In this document: in pieces, positions 1 through 5,445 of the stretch
Layout: the number at the start of each line of letters is the position of its first letter
Numbering within the stretch: position 1 is the first letter of the stretch
NCBI GenBank assembly: GCA_003552605.1
Contig: PUNN01000114.1
Location: 1 to 6,411, forward strand
Direction of reading: 5' to 3'
Length of the DNA: 6,411 nucleotides
DNA from: Phycisphaeraceae bacterium
Lineage (GTDB): Bacteria > Planctomycetota > Phycisphaerae > Phycisphaerales > Phycisphaeraceae
Notes under the pieces: model-generated
Database searches by the model: none
What the model was told of the DNA's origin: nothing
What the model saw: only the letters and a program-made list of their open reading frames with translations
Position numbers and translations under genes: made by a program

Positions 1-57
1 CAGGAGAAGCTGAGGGCTTCGCAGAACCAGGTTCTGTTGGCGCGTGAGGGTCGTTAA
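1..57 (+). CDS. C-terminal tail of an unidentified protein (partial)
   Basis: Frame 1 is open from the window edge to a TAA at 55-57 and encodes QEKLRASQNQVLLAREGR. The other two + frames close at 11-13 and 43-45. The peptide is polar and looks helical, as the tail of a coiled-coil or alpha-helical protein would, and third positions are mostly G or C, in keeping with the neighbours. A hairpin region follows downstream, as expected after a gene end. Eighteen codons are too few to name a family, and an open frame this short in GC-rich DNA can arise by chance, so this is only a tentative partial gene. Confidence 0.35.
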   Translation, partial: QEKLRASQNQVLLAREGR

Positions 58-86
58 GCACAGCACAAAAGCAGTTGCCCCGCCGA

Positions 87-113
87 GCCGGTCATCCCGG
101 TCAGGCGACCGGC
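87..113. repeat. hairpin with two alternative left arms
   Basis: GCCGGTC (87-93) can pair with GACCGGC (107-113) across a 13-base loop. Alternatively CCGGTC (97-102) can pair with GACCGG (107-112) across the 4-base loop AGGC. The two left arms share the direct repeat CCGGTCA (88-94 and 97-103). It lies 30 bases past the possible gene end at 57 and has no T-run after it. Its role is unknown; part of a transcript 3' end is the simplest reading. Confidence 0.3.
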
Positions 114-167
114 CCGCCAGGAGGCGCGGACGGGGCTTGGGTATCCGCCGATAAGATGAACGCGTAC

Positions 168-201
168 GGCAGCGCCCCGCGGACAATCGCGGGGCGCTGT
201 C
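168..201. terminator. strong GC hairpin, probable terminator without T-tract
   Basis: The arms 170-181 and 188-199 are a perfect 12-bp inverted repeat around the 6-base loop GACAAT. A G-T pair (169/200) and a G-C pair (168/201) extend the stem to 14 bp. This is the strongest secondary structure I found in the window. Neither side carries the run of T expected of a classic intrinsic terminator. It sits between two apparently convergent gene ends, about 110 bases past the possible + gene stop and about 360 bases past the trpG stop, so it could stop or stabilise transcripts from either side. Confidence 0.45.
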
Positions 202-279
202 ATGCGCTGTGGCCGCAGATGCCGGCCGCTGCGGCCGGGTGGGCCTGATTCCGCCGCGCTCCTCTTTGCGGTGAAAGGC

Positions 280-311
280 CCGCACTGATACCAGCGTGCG
301 GAACGCCGCAC
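280..311. other. two mutually exclusive 6-bp hairpins
   Basis: Three segments are arranged as CCGCAC (280-285), GTGCGG (296-301) and CCGCAC (306-311). The middle segment can pair with the first (10-base loop) or with the third (4-base loop AACG), but not with both. This layout is typical of attenuators and switches. No open reading frame that it could control follows convincingly on either strand, and short complementary segments are common in GC-rich DNA, so function is uncertain. Confidence 0.3.
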
Positions 312-336
312 CGGGCGCCTGCCTTGAATGGCCGGG

Positions 337-384
337 GCAGAAGCGGAAGCCGGGTCAAGCATGCACAATGCCGGCTTCGTCTGC
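337..384. other. two-part hairpin, possible RNA structure
   Basis: An inner 8-bp stem, GAAGCCGG (346-353) with CCGGCTTC (371-378), is continued outward by GCAGA (337-341) with TCTGC (380-384) across a small internal loop. The apical loop is 17 bases. An interrupted but coaxial stem of 13 bp is more than a single chance repeat. I could not match it to a known RNA family by eye, and the strand cannot be decided from the sequence. Confidence 0.3.
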
Positions 385-562
385 GTCAATCTGTGAATCA
401 ATCTCGATCGGCGGTTGATCCTGAAAATGCATAACCTCATCCCCATCGGAGGAGGAAGGGTTGACCCCCGCGAGAAGTGTTGCGCGACCGGTGGACGTGG
501 CGGTCTGTGGAAGGGGGGGTTCGCCGCATGCGTGTCACCGTGATGTCTCAACGGGCCACCGG

Positions 563-1180
563 CTATGCGGTCGCGGCCGATTCGGGGGCCGGCAGGCCGA
601 GGAAGTTGGCAAGCAGGTGCGGGCCTTCATGGGTGAGGAAGCTCTCGGGATGGAATTGGACCCCTTCCAGCGGGGCCGGCCCGTCAAGCACGTTCGGCCG
701 GACTCGCAGGGCCATGATCTCCCCCTCATCGGTCCACGCCGACACCTCGAAGCGCTCATGGTCGAAGCTGTCGGGCACGATGACCAGGCTGTGATAGCGC
801 GTGGCGACAAAGGGGTTGGCCAGTCGGTCGAAGATTGTCCGGCCATCATGCTGAATCACGGAAGTCTTGCCGTGCATCAAACGGTAGTTGCGGTCCACCG
901 TCATGCCGAAGGCCGCGCCGATGCTTTGATGGCCGAGGCAGACACCGAGCAGCGGCACGCGGCCGGCGAGCCGCTGCACGAGGTCCACGCTCACCCCCGC
1001 CTCCCGCGGCGTGCAGGGGCCGGGCGAGACGATCACGTGCTGCGGGTTCATCGCCACCGCCTCGTCCACGGTGATCTTGTCATTACGCACCACCTTCAAC
1101 TCCCGCGACCGGTCCATCTCACCGATGCGCTGCACGAGGTTGTAGGTGAAGCTGTCATAGTTGTCGATGATGAGGATCAC
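563..1180 (-). CDS. trpG: TrpG/PabA-type glutamine amidotransferase subunit
   Basis: This is the class I glutamine amidotransferase subunit of anthranilate synthase (or of aminodeoxychorismate synthase). It hydrolyses glutamine and passes ammonia to a TrpE or PabB partner acting on chorismate in the cytoplasm. The 205 residues match the usual single-domain length. The N-terminus MILIIDNYDSFTYNL is diagnostic. Next come the oxyanion segment VSPGP (51-55), the nucleophile elbow GVCLGHQ with Cys81, the HGKTS segment (103-107), and the catalytic His177 and Glu179 in GVQFHPES. The catalytic triad is therefore complete. The start is GTG with a good Shine-Dalgarno sequence 9 bases upstream, and the stop is TAG. 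It lies 107 bases downstream of leuS on the same strand. No trpE or pabB is in view, so TrpG cannot be told from PabA; one protein often serves both pathways. Confidence 0.95.
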   Translation of the reverse strand: MILIIDNYDSFTYNLVQRIGEMDRSRELKVVRNDKITVDEAVAMNPQHVIVSPGPCTPREAGVSVDLVQRLAGRVPLLGVCLGHQSIGAAFGMTVDRNYRLMHGKTSVIQHDGRTIFDRLANPFVATRYHSLVIVPDSFDHERFEVSAWTDEGEIMALRVRPNVLDGPAPLEGVQFHPESFLTHEGPHLLANFLGLPAPESAATA

Positions 1181-1189
1181 GGGGGCGTG

Positions 1190-1196
1190 CTCCCTT
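1190..1196 (-). promoter_or_regulatory. Shine-Dalgarno site of trpG
   Basis: Read on the minus strand this is AAGGGAG, ending 9 bases before the GTG at 1180-1178. It supports GTG as the start, and the protein then begins exactly at the conserved MILIIDNYDSF of the family. Confidence 0.7.
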
Positions 1197-1287
1197 CAGT
1201 CGGCAGGCGGCGGCCGGGAACGGCTCATCGGCAATCACGCCGCTTCAGCCGCTGTGCCGCGCAGCCGCATGGACGGCGCAGTCGGTG

Positions 1288-4218
1288 TCACCCGTCTTCG
1301 GGGACAACAAGGTTGACCATTCTCTTTCTGATCACGATGCACTTTTTCACCTCGCGGCCGTTGAGGCTCGCGGCGACCTTCTCATCGTTCATGGCCGCCT
1401 GTTCGATGGCCTTGTCATCGGCATCGGCAGGCACGCGGATGCGGCCACGCACCTTCCCGTTGATCTGCACCGGCAGTTCGACCGACTCCTGCTCGAGCAT
1501 GGCCGGGTCGTACTCCGGCCAGGGGGCACAGGCCAGTGACGGCTCATGCCCGAGCCGCTGCCAGAGTTCTTCGGCCACGTGCGGCGCCATCGGGCTCAGC
1601 AGGAGCACCATCGGCTCGGCGATCTCGCGCTCGAGCGTCTCGCGATTGACAAGGGCGTTGTTCAACTCGATCAGCGCTGCGATCGCCACGTTGAACGCCA
1701 TCGTGTTCATCGCAGTGGTCACACGCTGGATCGTGTGATGCAGCAGTCGCCGCAGCGCCTCGGGCGGCTCGGAATCGACCACGCGCAGTTCACCGGTCTG
1801 CTCGTTGACGAAGTTTCGCCACAATCGCTGAAGGAAGCGATGCACGCCGATGATGTCGCGGACATTCCACAGCTTGCTCTGATCGAGCGGGCCCATGTAC
1901 ATCTCGTACAGCCGCAGCGTGTCGCAGCCGTACTGGTCGCAGATGTGGTCCGGCGTGATCGCGTTTTTCAGCGACTTGCCCATCTTGCCGTAGAGCCGCC
2001 TGACCGGCCTTCCCTCGTGGAAGAACTCGACATCCTCATCCTGCACTTCCATCGCCGGCCGGCCCTGGGCGTCGACCACCTCCTCGGCCGGCACGCGCAC
2101 GCCGCGATCATCCTCGTAGTAGTAGGCCTGGATGTAACCCTGGTTGAACAACCGGCCGAACGGCTCGGGCGTGGCGACATGGCCGAGATCGTAAAGCACC
2201 TTGTGCCAGAACCGGGCATACAGCAGATGCAGCACCGCGTGCTCAACACCGCCCACGTAGAGATCCACCCCGCCGCGGTGCTCGGTCCCATCAGCACGGT
2301 GGCTGAGCATCCAGTAACGCTCGGCCTGCCGCCCGGCAAAGCGTTGCTCGTTGTTCGGGTCGGTAAAACGCAGGTAATACCAGCACGAGCCGGCCCATTG
2401 CGGCATCGTGTTCAGCTCGCGCGTGTAGCGCTTGCCATCGAGCTCGACGATCCGCCAGCTTTGCGGCGCCCGCGACAGCGGTGGCCTGGGCGGGGTATCC
2501 GGATCATCGCTCGCCTCGGGCCGGAAATCCTCCATATCCGGCAGCTCGACCGGGAGCTGATCTTCCGGGACCGGCCGCACTTCGCCATCTTCACCGTGGA
2601 GAATGGGGAACGGCTCACCCCAGTACCGCTGCCGGCTGAACAGCCAGTCGCGCAGCTTGTACTGCACCTGCCCGCGGCCGAGCCCCTGCTCCTCGAGCCA
2701 TTGCGTGATGCGGCGCTTGGCGCGTTCAGTGGGCAGGGCATCGAGCGAGGTGTCGGCGTTGGCCGAGTTCATGCCGTAACCTTCGCCTTCCCACGCCTGA
2801 CCGAAAACAGCCGGGTTCTCGGCGTAGCGTTTGCGAAGCGAGTCGAGATCGAGCCCCTGCAACGCCTCCACGGCGCTGGCACGCTGTTCGAACCATTCCT
2901 CCGGCGGCTCCACCACCGCCACGATCGGCAGGTCGAACGTGGTGGCGAACTCGAAGTCCCGCTGATCGTGGGCCGGAACCGCCATGATCGCCCCCGTGCC
3001 GTAACCGGTCAGCACGTAGTCGGCGATCCAGACCGGAATCTTCCAGCCGTTGACCGGGTTGATGGCATAAGCACCGGTGAACACGCCCGTCTTCTTCCGG
3101 GCATCGGCCGTGCGATCGACCTCGGTACGGCCGGCCGCCTGCTTCTTATAGGCATCGACCGCCTCGCGCTGTTGCGGAGTGGTAATCCGGTCGACCAGCC
3201 GATGCTCGGGCGCCAGGACCATGTACGTCGCGCCGAAAAGCGTGTCCGGTCGGGTGGTGAATACCTCGATCGCATGCGGGCTGTGATCCATGCTGAACTG
3301 GACTTCCGTTCCTTCCGAACGGCCGATCCAGTTGCGCTGAAGCAGCTTGATCGATTCCGGCCATTTCACAAGGTCAAGGTCGCGAAGCAGCCTCTCGGCA
3401 TAGGCTGTGATCCGAAGCATCCACTGGCGCAGCGGCCTTTGGTAGACGGGATAGTTGCCACGCTCGCTGCGGCCCTCATTGGTGACCTCTTCATTGGCAA
3501 GCACCGTCCCCAGCGCCGGGCACCAGTTGACCGCCACCTCATCGATGTAGGCCAGTCGATAACTGTCGATCAACTCCCGCTGCTCCCGCCGCGTCATCTC
3601 GCAGTAGCGCCGGCAGCCGGCGGGCACGCCGCCGATGCCCTCGAACCCTTCGGCATAGGGCGAGACCAGTTCACCATCCGGCCCGATGTAGAGGTTGTCG
3701 TTGTCAAGATCGGCGATCAGTTCATGAATCGGCCGCGCATGATCACTTGCCGGGTCGAACCACGCCCCGTAGAGCTGGAGGAAAATCCACTGCGTCCACT
3801 TGTAGTAGCCCGGGTCGGTCGTGGCGAAGCAGCGGTCCCAGTCGTAGCTGAGGCCGAGCCGCTTGAGCTGCCGCGTCATGTTGGCGATGTTCTGCTCGGT
3901 GGTCACACGCGGGTGGACGCCGTGTTCCACGGCAAACTGCTCAGCGGGCAGGCCGAAGGCATCGTAGCCCATCGGGTGCAGGACGTTGAATCCCCGCATC
4001 CGCTTGTAGCGGGCGACGATATCCGTGGCGATGTAACCGAGCGGATGCCCCACGTGCAGCCCCACACCCGACGGGTAGGGGAACATGTCCAGGACATAGA
4101 ACTTGGGCTTGTCCGGATCGAAGCCGGGGTCGCCGGGATTGGGCGCTTTGAAGGTGCGGTCCTGCTCCCAGCGGGCCTGCCAGCGGGACTCGATCGTGGC
4201 GGGGTCGTACTTGTTCAT
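1288..4218 (-). CDS. leuS: leucyl-tRNA synthetase
   Basis: This cytoplasmic class Ia enzyme charges tRNA-Leu with leucine using ATP and hydrolyses mischarged tRNA. The N-terminus (YDPATIESRWQARWEQD) is typical. The HIGH motif is HVGH at 55-58. The CP1 editing domain shows TTRPDTLFGATY (321-332) and GTGAIMAVPAHDQRDFEF with the expected Asp418. DWLFSRQRYWGEPFPI (524-539) leads back to the catalytic core. A leucine-specific insert precedes KMGKS (745-749), and the C-terminal tRNA-binding domain starts near VQINGKVRG (918). At 976 residues it exceeds the roughly 860 of E. coli. About 68 extra residues lie between QLY (148-150) and VNWCP (230-234). The zinc domain has CPALGTVLANEEV but no second Cys pair, so it probably binds no zinc there. 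The ATG start has no evident Shine-Dalgarno sequence, but the protein begins where the family begins. The stop is TGA. It lies 69 bases after udg and 107 before trpG. Confidence 0.97.
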   Translation of the reverse strand: MNKYDPATIESRWQARWEQDRTFKAPNPGDPGFDPDKPKFYVLDMFPYPSGVGLHVGHPLGYIATDIVARYKRMRGFNVLHPMGYDAFGLPAEQFAVEHGVHPRVTTEQNIANMTRQLKRLGLSYDWDRCFATTDPGYYKWTQWIFLQLYGAWFDPASDHARPIHELIADLDNDNLYIGPDGELVSPYAEGFEGIGGVPAGCRRYCEMTRREQRELIDSYRLAYIDEVAVNWCPALGTVLANEEVTNEGRSERGNYPVYQRPLRQWMLRITAYAERLLRDLDLVKWPESIKLLQRNWIGRSEGTEVQFSMDHSPHAIEVFTTRPDTLFGATYMVLAPEHRLVDRITTPQQREAVDAYKKQAAGRTEVDRTADARKKTGVFTGAYAINPVNGWKIPVWIADYVLTGYGTGAIMAVPAHDQRDFEFATTFDLPIVAVVEPPEEWFEQRASAVEALQGLDLDSLRKRYAENPAVFGQAWEGEGYGMNSANADTSLDALPTERAKRRITQWLEEQGLGRGQVQYKLRDWLFSRQRYWGEPFPILHGEDGEVRPVPEDQLPVELPDMEDFRPEASDDPDTPPRPPLSRAPQSWRIVELDGKRYTRELNTMPQWAGSCWYYLRFTDPNNEQRFAGRQAERYWMLSHRADGTEHRGGVDLYVGGVEHAVLHLLYARFWHKVLYDLGHVATPEPFGRLFNQGYIQAYYYEDDRGVRVPAEEVVDAQGRPAMEVQDEDVEFFHEGRPVRRLYGKMGKSLKNAITPDHICDQYGCDTLRLYEMYMGPLDQSKLWNVRDIIGVHRFLQRLWRNFVNEQTGELRVVDSEPPEALRRLLHHTIQRVTTAMNTMAFNVAIAALIELNNALVNRETLEREIAEPMVLLLSPMAPHVAEELWQRLGHEPSLACAPWPEYDPAMLEQESVELPVQINGKVRGRIRVPADADDKAIEQAAMNDEKVAASLNGREVKKCIVIRKRMVNLVVPEDG

Positions 4219-4274
4219 AGACCGGAAAGGATATTCGCCCCGCCCCCCCGGGACAAAGACCGTCGCGGCAGCGG

Positions 4275-4290
4275 CGCGGTCACGCGGTCA
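4275..4290. repeat. tandem 8-bp duplication across the udg stop codon
   Basis: CGCGGTCA occurs twice back to back (4275-4282 and 4283-4290). The copy at 4283-4290 contains the udg stop codon (TGA, read from TCA at 4288-4290); the other copy lies just past it. It looks like a small slippage duplication. The same stretch can form a weak minus-strand hairpin (arms 4277-4281 and 4258-4262, one bulge) followed by TTTGT, a poor terminator candidate in the 69-base gap before leuS. Confidence 0.4.
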
Positions 4291-5079
4291 CGCCCCCTCA
4301 ATGATCCGCCGAGCCGAGGCGAACACCTCCACCAGCATGGGCATGGTCAGCCGGCCGGTGAAGGTATTCTGCTGACTCGGGTGATAGCACCCGATCAGTG
4401 CGGGAACCCCGCCGCCGCCTGCCGGCCCCGCGGCTGGATCGAAATGCACCGCACCGTGGGCGAACCATGGCGTGGTCCCACGGCCGGTGCCGATCCAGCC
4501 GCGTTGCCGATACTCGGCCACCATCGCATCGAATGCGATCCGCCCGAGGCACACCACCGCCTTCAACCTTGTGATGCCGTCCAGGGTCAGGCTGAGCCAG
4601 CCGGCGCAGGCGGCCAGTTCCTCCCGTGTGGGCTTGTTGGCCGGTGGGGCGCAATGCACCGCTGCGGTGATGATGCAGTCGACCAACTCGAGCCCATCAT
4701 CGGCGGCGGTGCTCTGCGGCTGCGTGGCAAAGCCTGTCTCGTACAACGCCGCGTAGAGGAAATCCCCGGACCGATCGCCGGTGAACATCCGGCCCGTGCG
4801 GTTGGCCCCGTGGGCCGCGGGTGCGAGCCCGACGATCAACAGCCGGGCCGCCTCCGGCGTCATCGCCGCACCATCGCGGTAAGCGCCTGCGGGCCCACAG
4901 GTTGGCAGAAAGCTCGGCACCGGGCGGCCGTGATAGGTCCAATCCCGGTACGCCACGCGTTTCTCCCGCGCCACCCGGGCACAGTAATCCCGCAACCGGG
5001 GGCAGCGGTCACATTCAACGATCCGATGATTCAACGCCACAAGGGACGAGCACCCCGCGGCGGCCTTTGACCTTGCCAT
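4288..5079 (-). CDS. udgB: family 5 (UDGb-type) Fe-S uracil-DNA glycosylase
   Basis: This DNA repair enzyme excises uracil and, in known family 5 members, some other deaminated bases, starting base-excision repair. From the ATG at 5079 it has 263 residues. Four cysteines stand at the positions of the 4Fe-4S ligands: CDRC (23, 26), VHCAPP (143) and LAAC (158). The first active-site motif is GLAPAAHGANRTGRMFTGD (84-102). The second is HPSQQNTFTGRLT (233-245), with the binding-loop His. GLAPAAHG without the usual acidic catalytic residue of other families points to family 5 rather than family 4. About 20 residues (60-79) are inserted between GRPVPSF and the first core strand. The start is uncertain: the frame is open upstream to a GTG at 5184, but those 35 residues look non-coding. 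The first codons after the ATG (GCA AGG TCA) are atypical, so a GTG at 5040 (Val14) is a real alternative. It is first of three same-strand genes. Confidence 0.92.
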   Translation of the reverse strand: MARSKAAAGCSSLVALNHRIVECDRCPRLRDYCARVAREKRVAYRDWTYHGRPVPSFLPTCGPAGAYRDGAAMTPEAARLLIVGLAPAAHGANRTGRMFTGDRSGDFLYAALYETGFATQPQSTAADDGLELVDCIITAAVHCAPPANKPTREELAACAGWLSLTLDGITRLKAVVCLGRIAFDAMVAEYRQRGWIGTGRGTTPWFAHGAVHFDPAAGPAGGGGVPALIGCYHPSQQNTFTGRLTMPMLVEVFASARRIIEGA

Positions 5080-5117
5080 AACGCATGATGGTACCGCGCC
5101 AGCCTGCCCGGCATGGC

Positions 5118-5156
5118 AGCAAATATGCTCCTGACCTTTTACATTTTTATATTTAC
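5118..5156. promoter_or_regulatory. AT-rich island, probable promoter region
   Basis: 28 of 39 bases are A or T, and 5137-5155 has a single C in 19 bases, in a window that is otherwise strongly GC-rich. It sits between the divergent starts of udg and the + strand genes, where promoters are expected. On the + strand TATATT (5148-5153) resembles a -10 box, but no good -35 is placed before it. On the minus strand TATAAA (5151-5146) and CATATT (5127-5122) are candidate -10 boxes, also with poor -35 matches. Which strand it serves, or both, cannot be decided from sequence alone. Confidence 0.4.
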
Positions 5157-5304
5157 GCCCACCCTGGTTCCTCGCTTGGCGCACGCCCCCCCATCAACCG
5201 CACAGACGTCGCAGATGGAAGCTGCTTCCGTGGCGGCGGGTTATCTGCCCCATTTCGCCTTATCCACCCGCCTTAACAGGCCGAAAACCCCGGAGCGGAT
5301 CGCA

Positions 5305-5445
5305 ATGCAGTGGCGTAATGCCGAGACGGCCAGGTACCGGGGCGGCAGGCTCGAGACCCCAGAGCACGGCCACCGCCAACGCGGCACCCAGCCCCCGGCA
5401 CCCGGCCCACCTGGCGGAGTGAGAACCCATGAGGCTCGTGTTTGA
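5305..5445 (+). CDS. possible 46-residue small protein or leader ORF
   Basis: An ATG with GGAG at 5292-5295, 9 bases upstream, opens a frame of 46 codons that ends at a TGA at 5443-5445. It overlaps the first 17 bases of the membrane protein gene in another frame. The product starts MQWRNAETARYRGGRLETPE and continues as a Pro/Gly/His/Arg-rich, apparently disordered tail. I recognise no family. The good ribosome site and the overlap suggest translational coupling to the next gene, but Pro/Arg/Gly-rich composition is also what random GC-rich sequence gives, so it may not be translated. Confidence 0.25.
   Translation: MQWRNAETARYRGGRLETPEHGHRQRGTQPPAPGPPGGVRTHEARV
5416..5419 (+). promoter_or_regulatory. 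Shine-Dalgarno site of the membrane-anchored protein
   Basis: GGAG, within GGCGGAGTGAG, ends 9 bases before the ATG at 5429. It fixes that start and supports the + strand reading over the long opposing minus-strand frame. Confidence 0.6.

Larger units (their letters stand above)
58..562. other. gene-free convergent gap rich in inverted repeats
   Basis: I see no convincing gene between the possible + strand gene end at 57 and the trpG stop at 563. The longest frame here (minus strand, 551 to 54, TTG start) encodes an Arg/Pro-rich sequence without recognisable motifs and looks spurious. A 30-codon + frame at 156-248 runs through the 168-201 hairpin and is also unlikely. The stretch does hold hairpins at 87-113, 168-201, 211-236, 280-311 and 337-384, a G7 run at 513-519, and a purine-rich GGAGGAGGAAGG at 448-459. 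No match to tmRNA, RNase P, SRP RNA or a common riboswitch was apparent by eye. It could be a double terminator region, a small RNA locus, or decayed sequence. Confidence 0.5.
5080..5428. other. divergent intergenic region
   Basis: This stretch separates the udg start from the + strand membrane protein start. It holds the AT-rich island at 5118-5156 and a possible hairpin, GGCGGGT (5235-5241) with ACCCGCC (5266-5272) around a 24-base loop. The loop region carries two similar pieces, TTATCTGCCC and TTATCCACCC. A possible small ORF follows from 5305. The GTG-initiated upward extension of udg to 5184 and a + frame from 5113 both cross the island and are unlikely to be translated. Confidence 0.5.

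Noticed and set aside
200..400. SRP RNA, RNase P RNA or cobalamin riboswitch in the left gap
   Set aside because: Pieces such as GGTGAAAGGCCC and GAAGCCGGGTCAAGC look superficially similar, but the conserved cores of these RNAs are absent.
54..551. A 165-codon minus-strand frame in the left gap
   Set aside because: It has a TTG start and Arg/Pro-rich composition without motifs, and runs through several hairpins. It looks like a chance frame in GC-rich DNA.
461..1738. A 425-codon + strand open frame after a purine-rich ribosome-site-like run
   Set aside because: It is in register antisense to trpG and then crosses the leuS 3' end. The product is shadow-like, and trpG has a complete catalytic triad.
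1546..5070. A 1174-codon + strand open frame
   Set aside because: It is exactly antisense and in codon register with leuS and udg, which have clear motifs. Its openness follows from the lack of TTA, CTA and TCA in those genes, and its product has no recognisable domain.
5080..5184. N-terminal extension of the uracil-DNA glycosylase from a GTG at 5184
   Set aside because: The extra 35 residues cross the AT-rich promoter-like island and lie outside the family's normal length.
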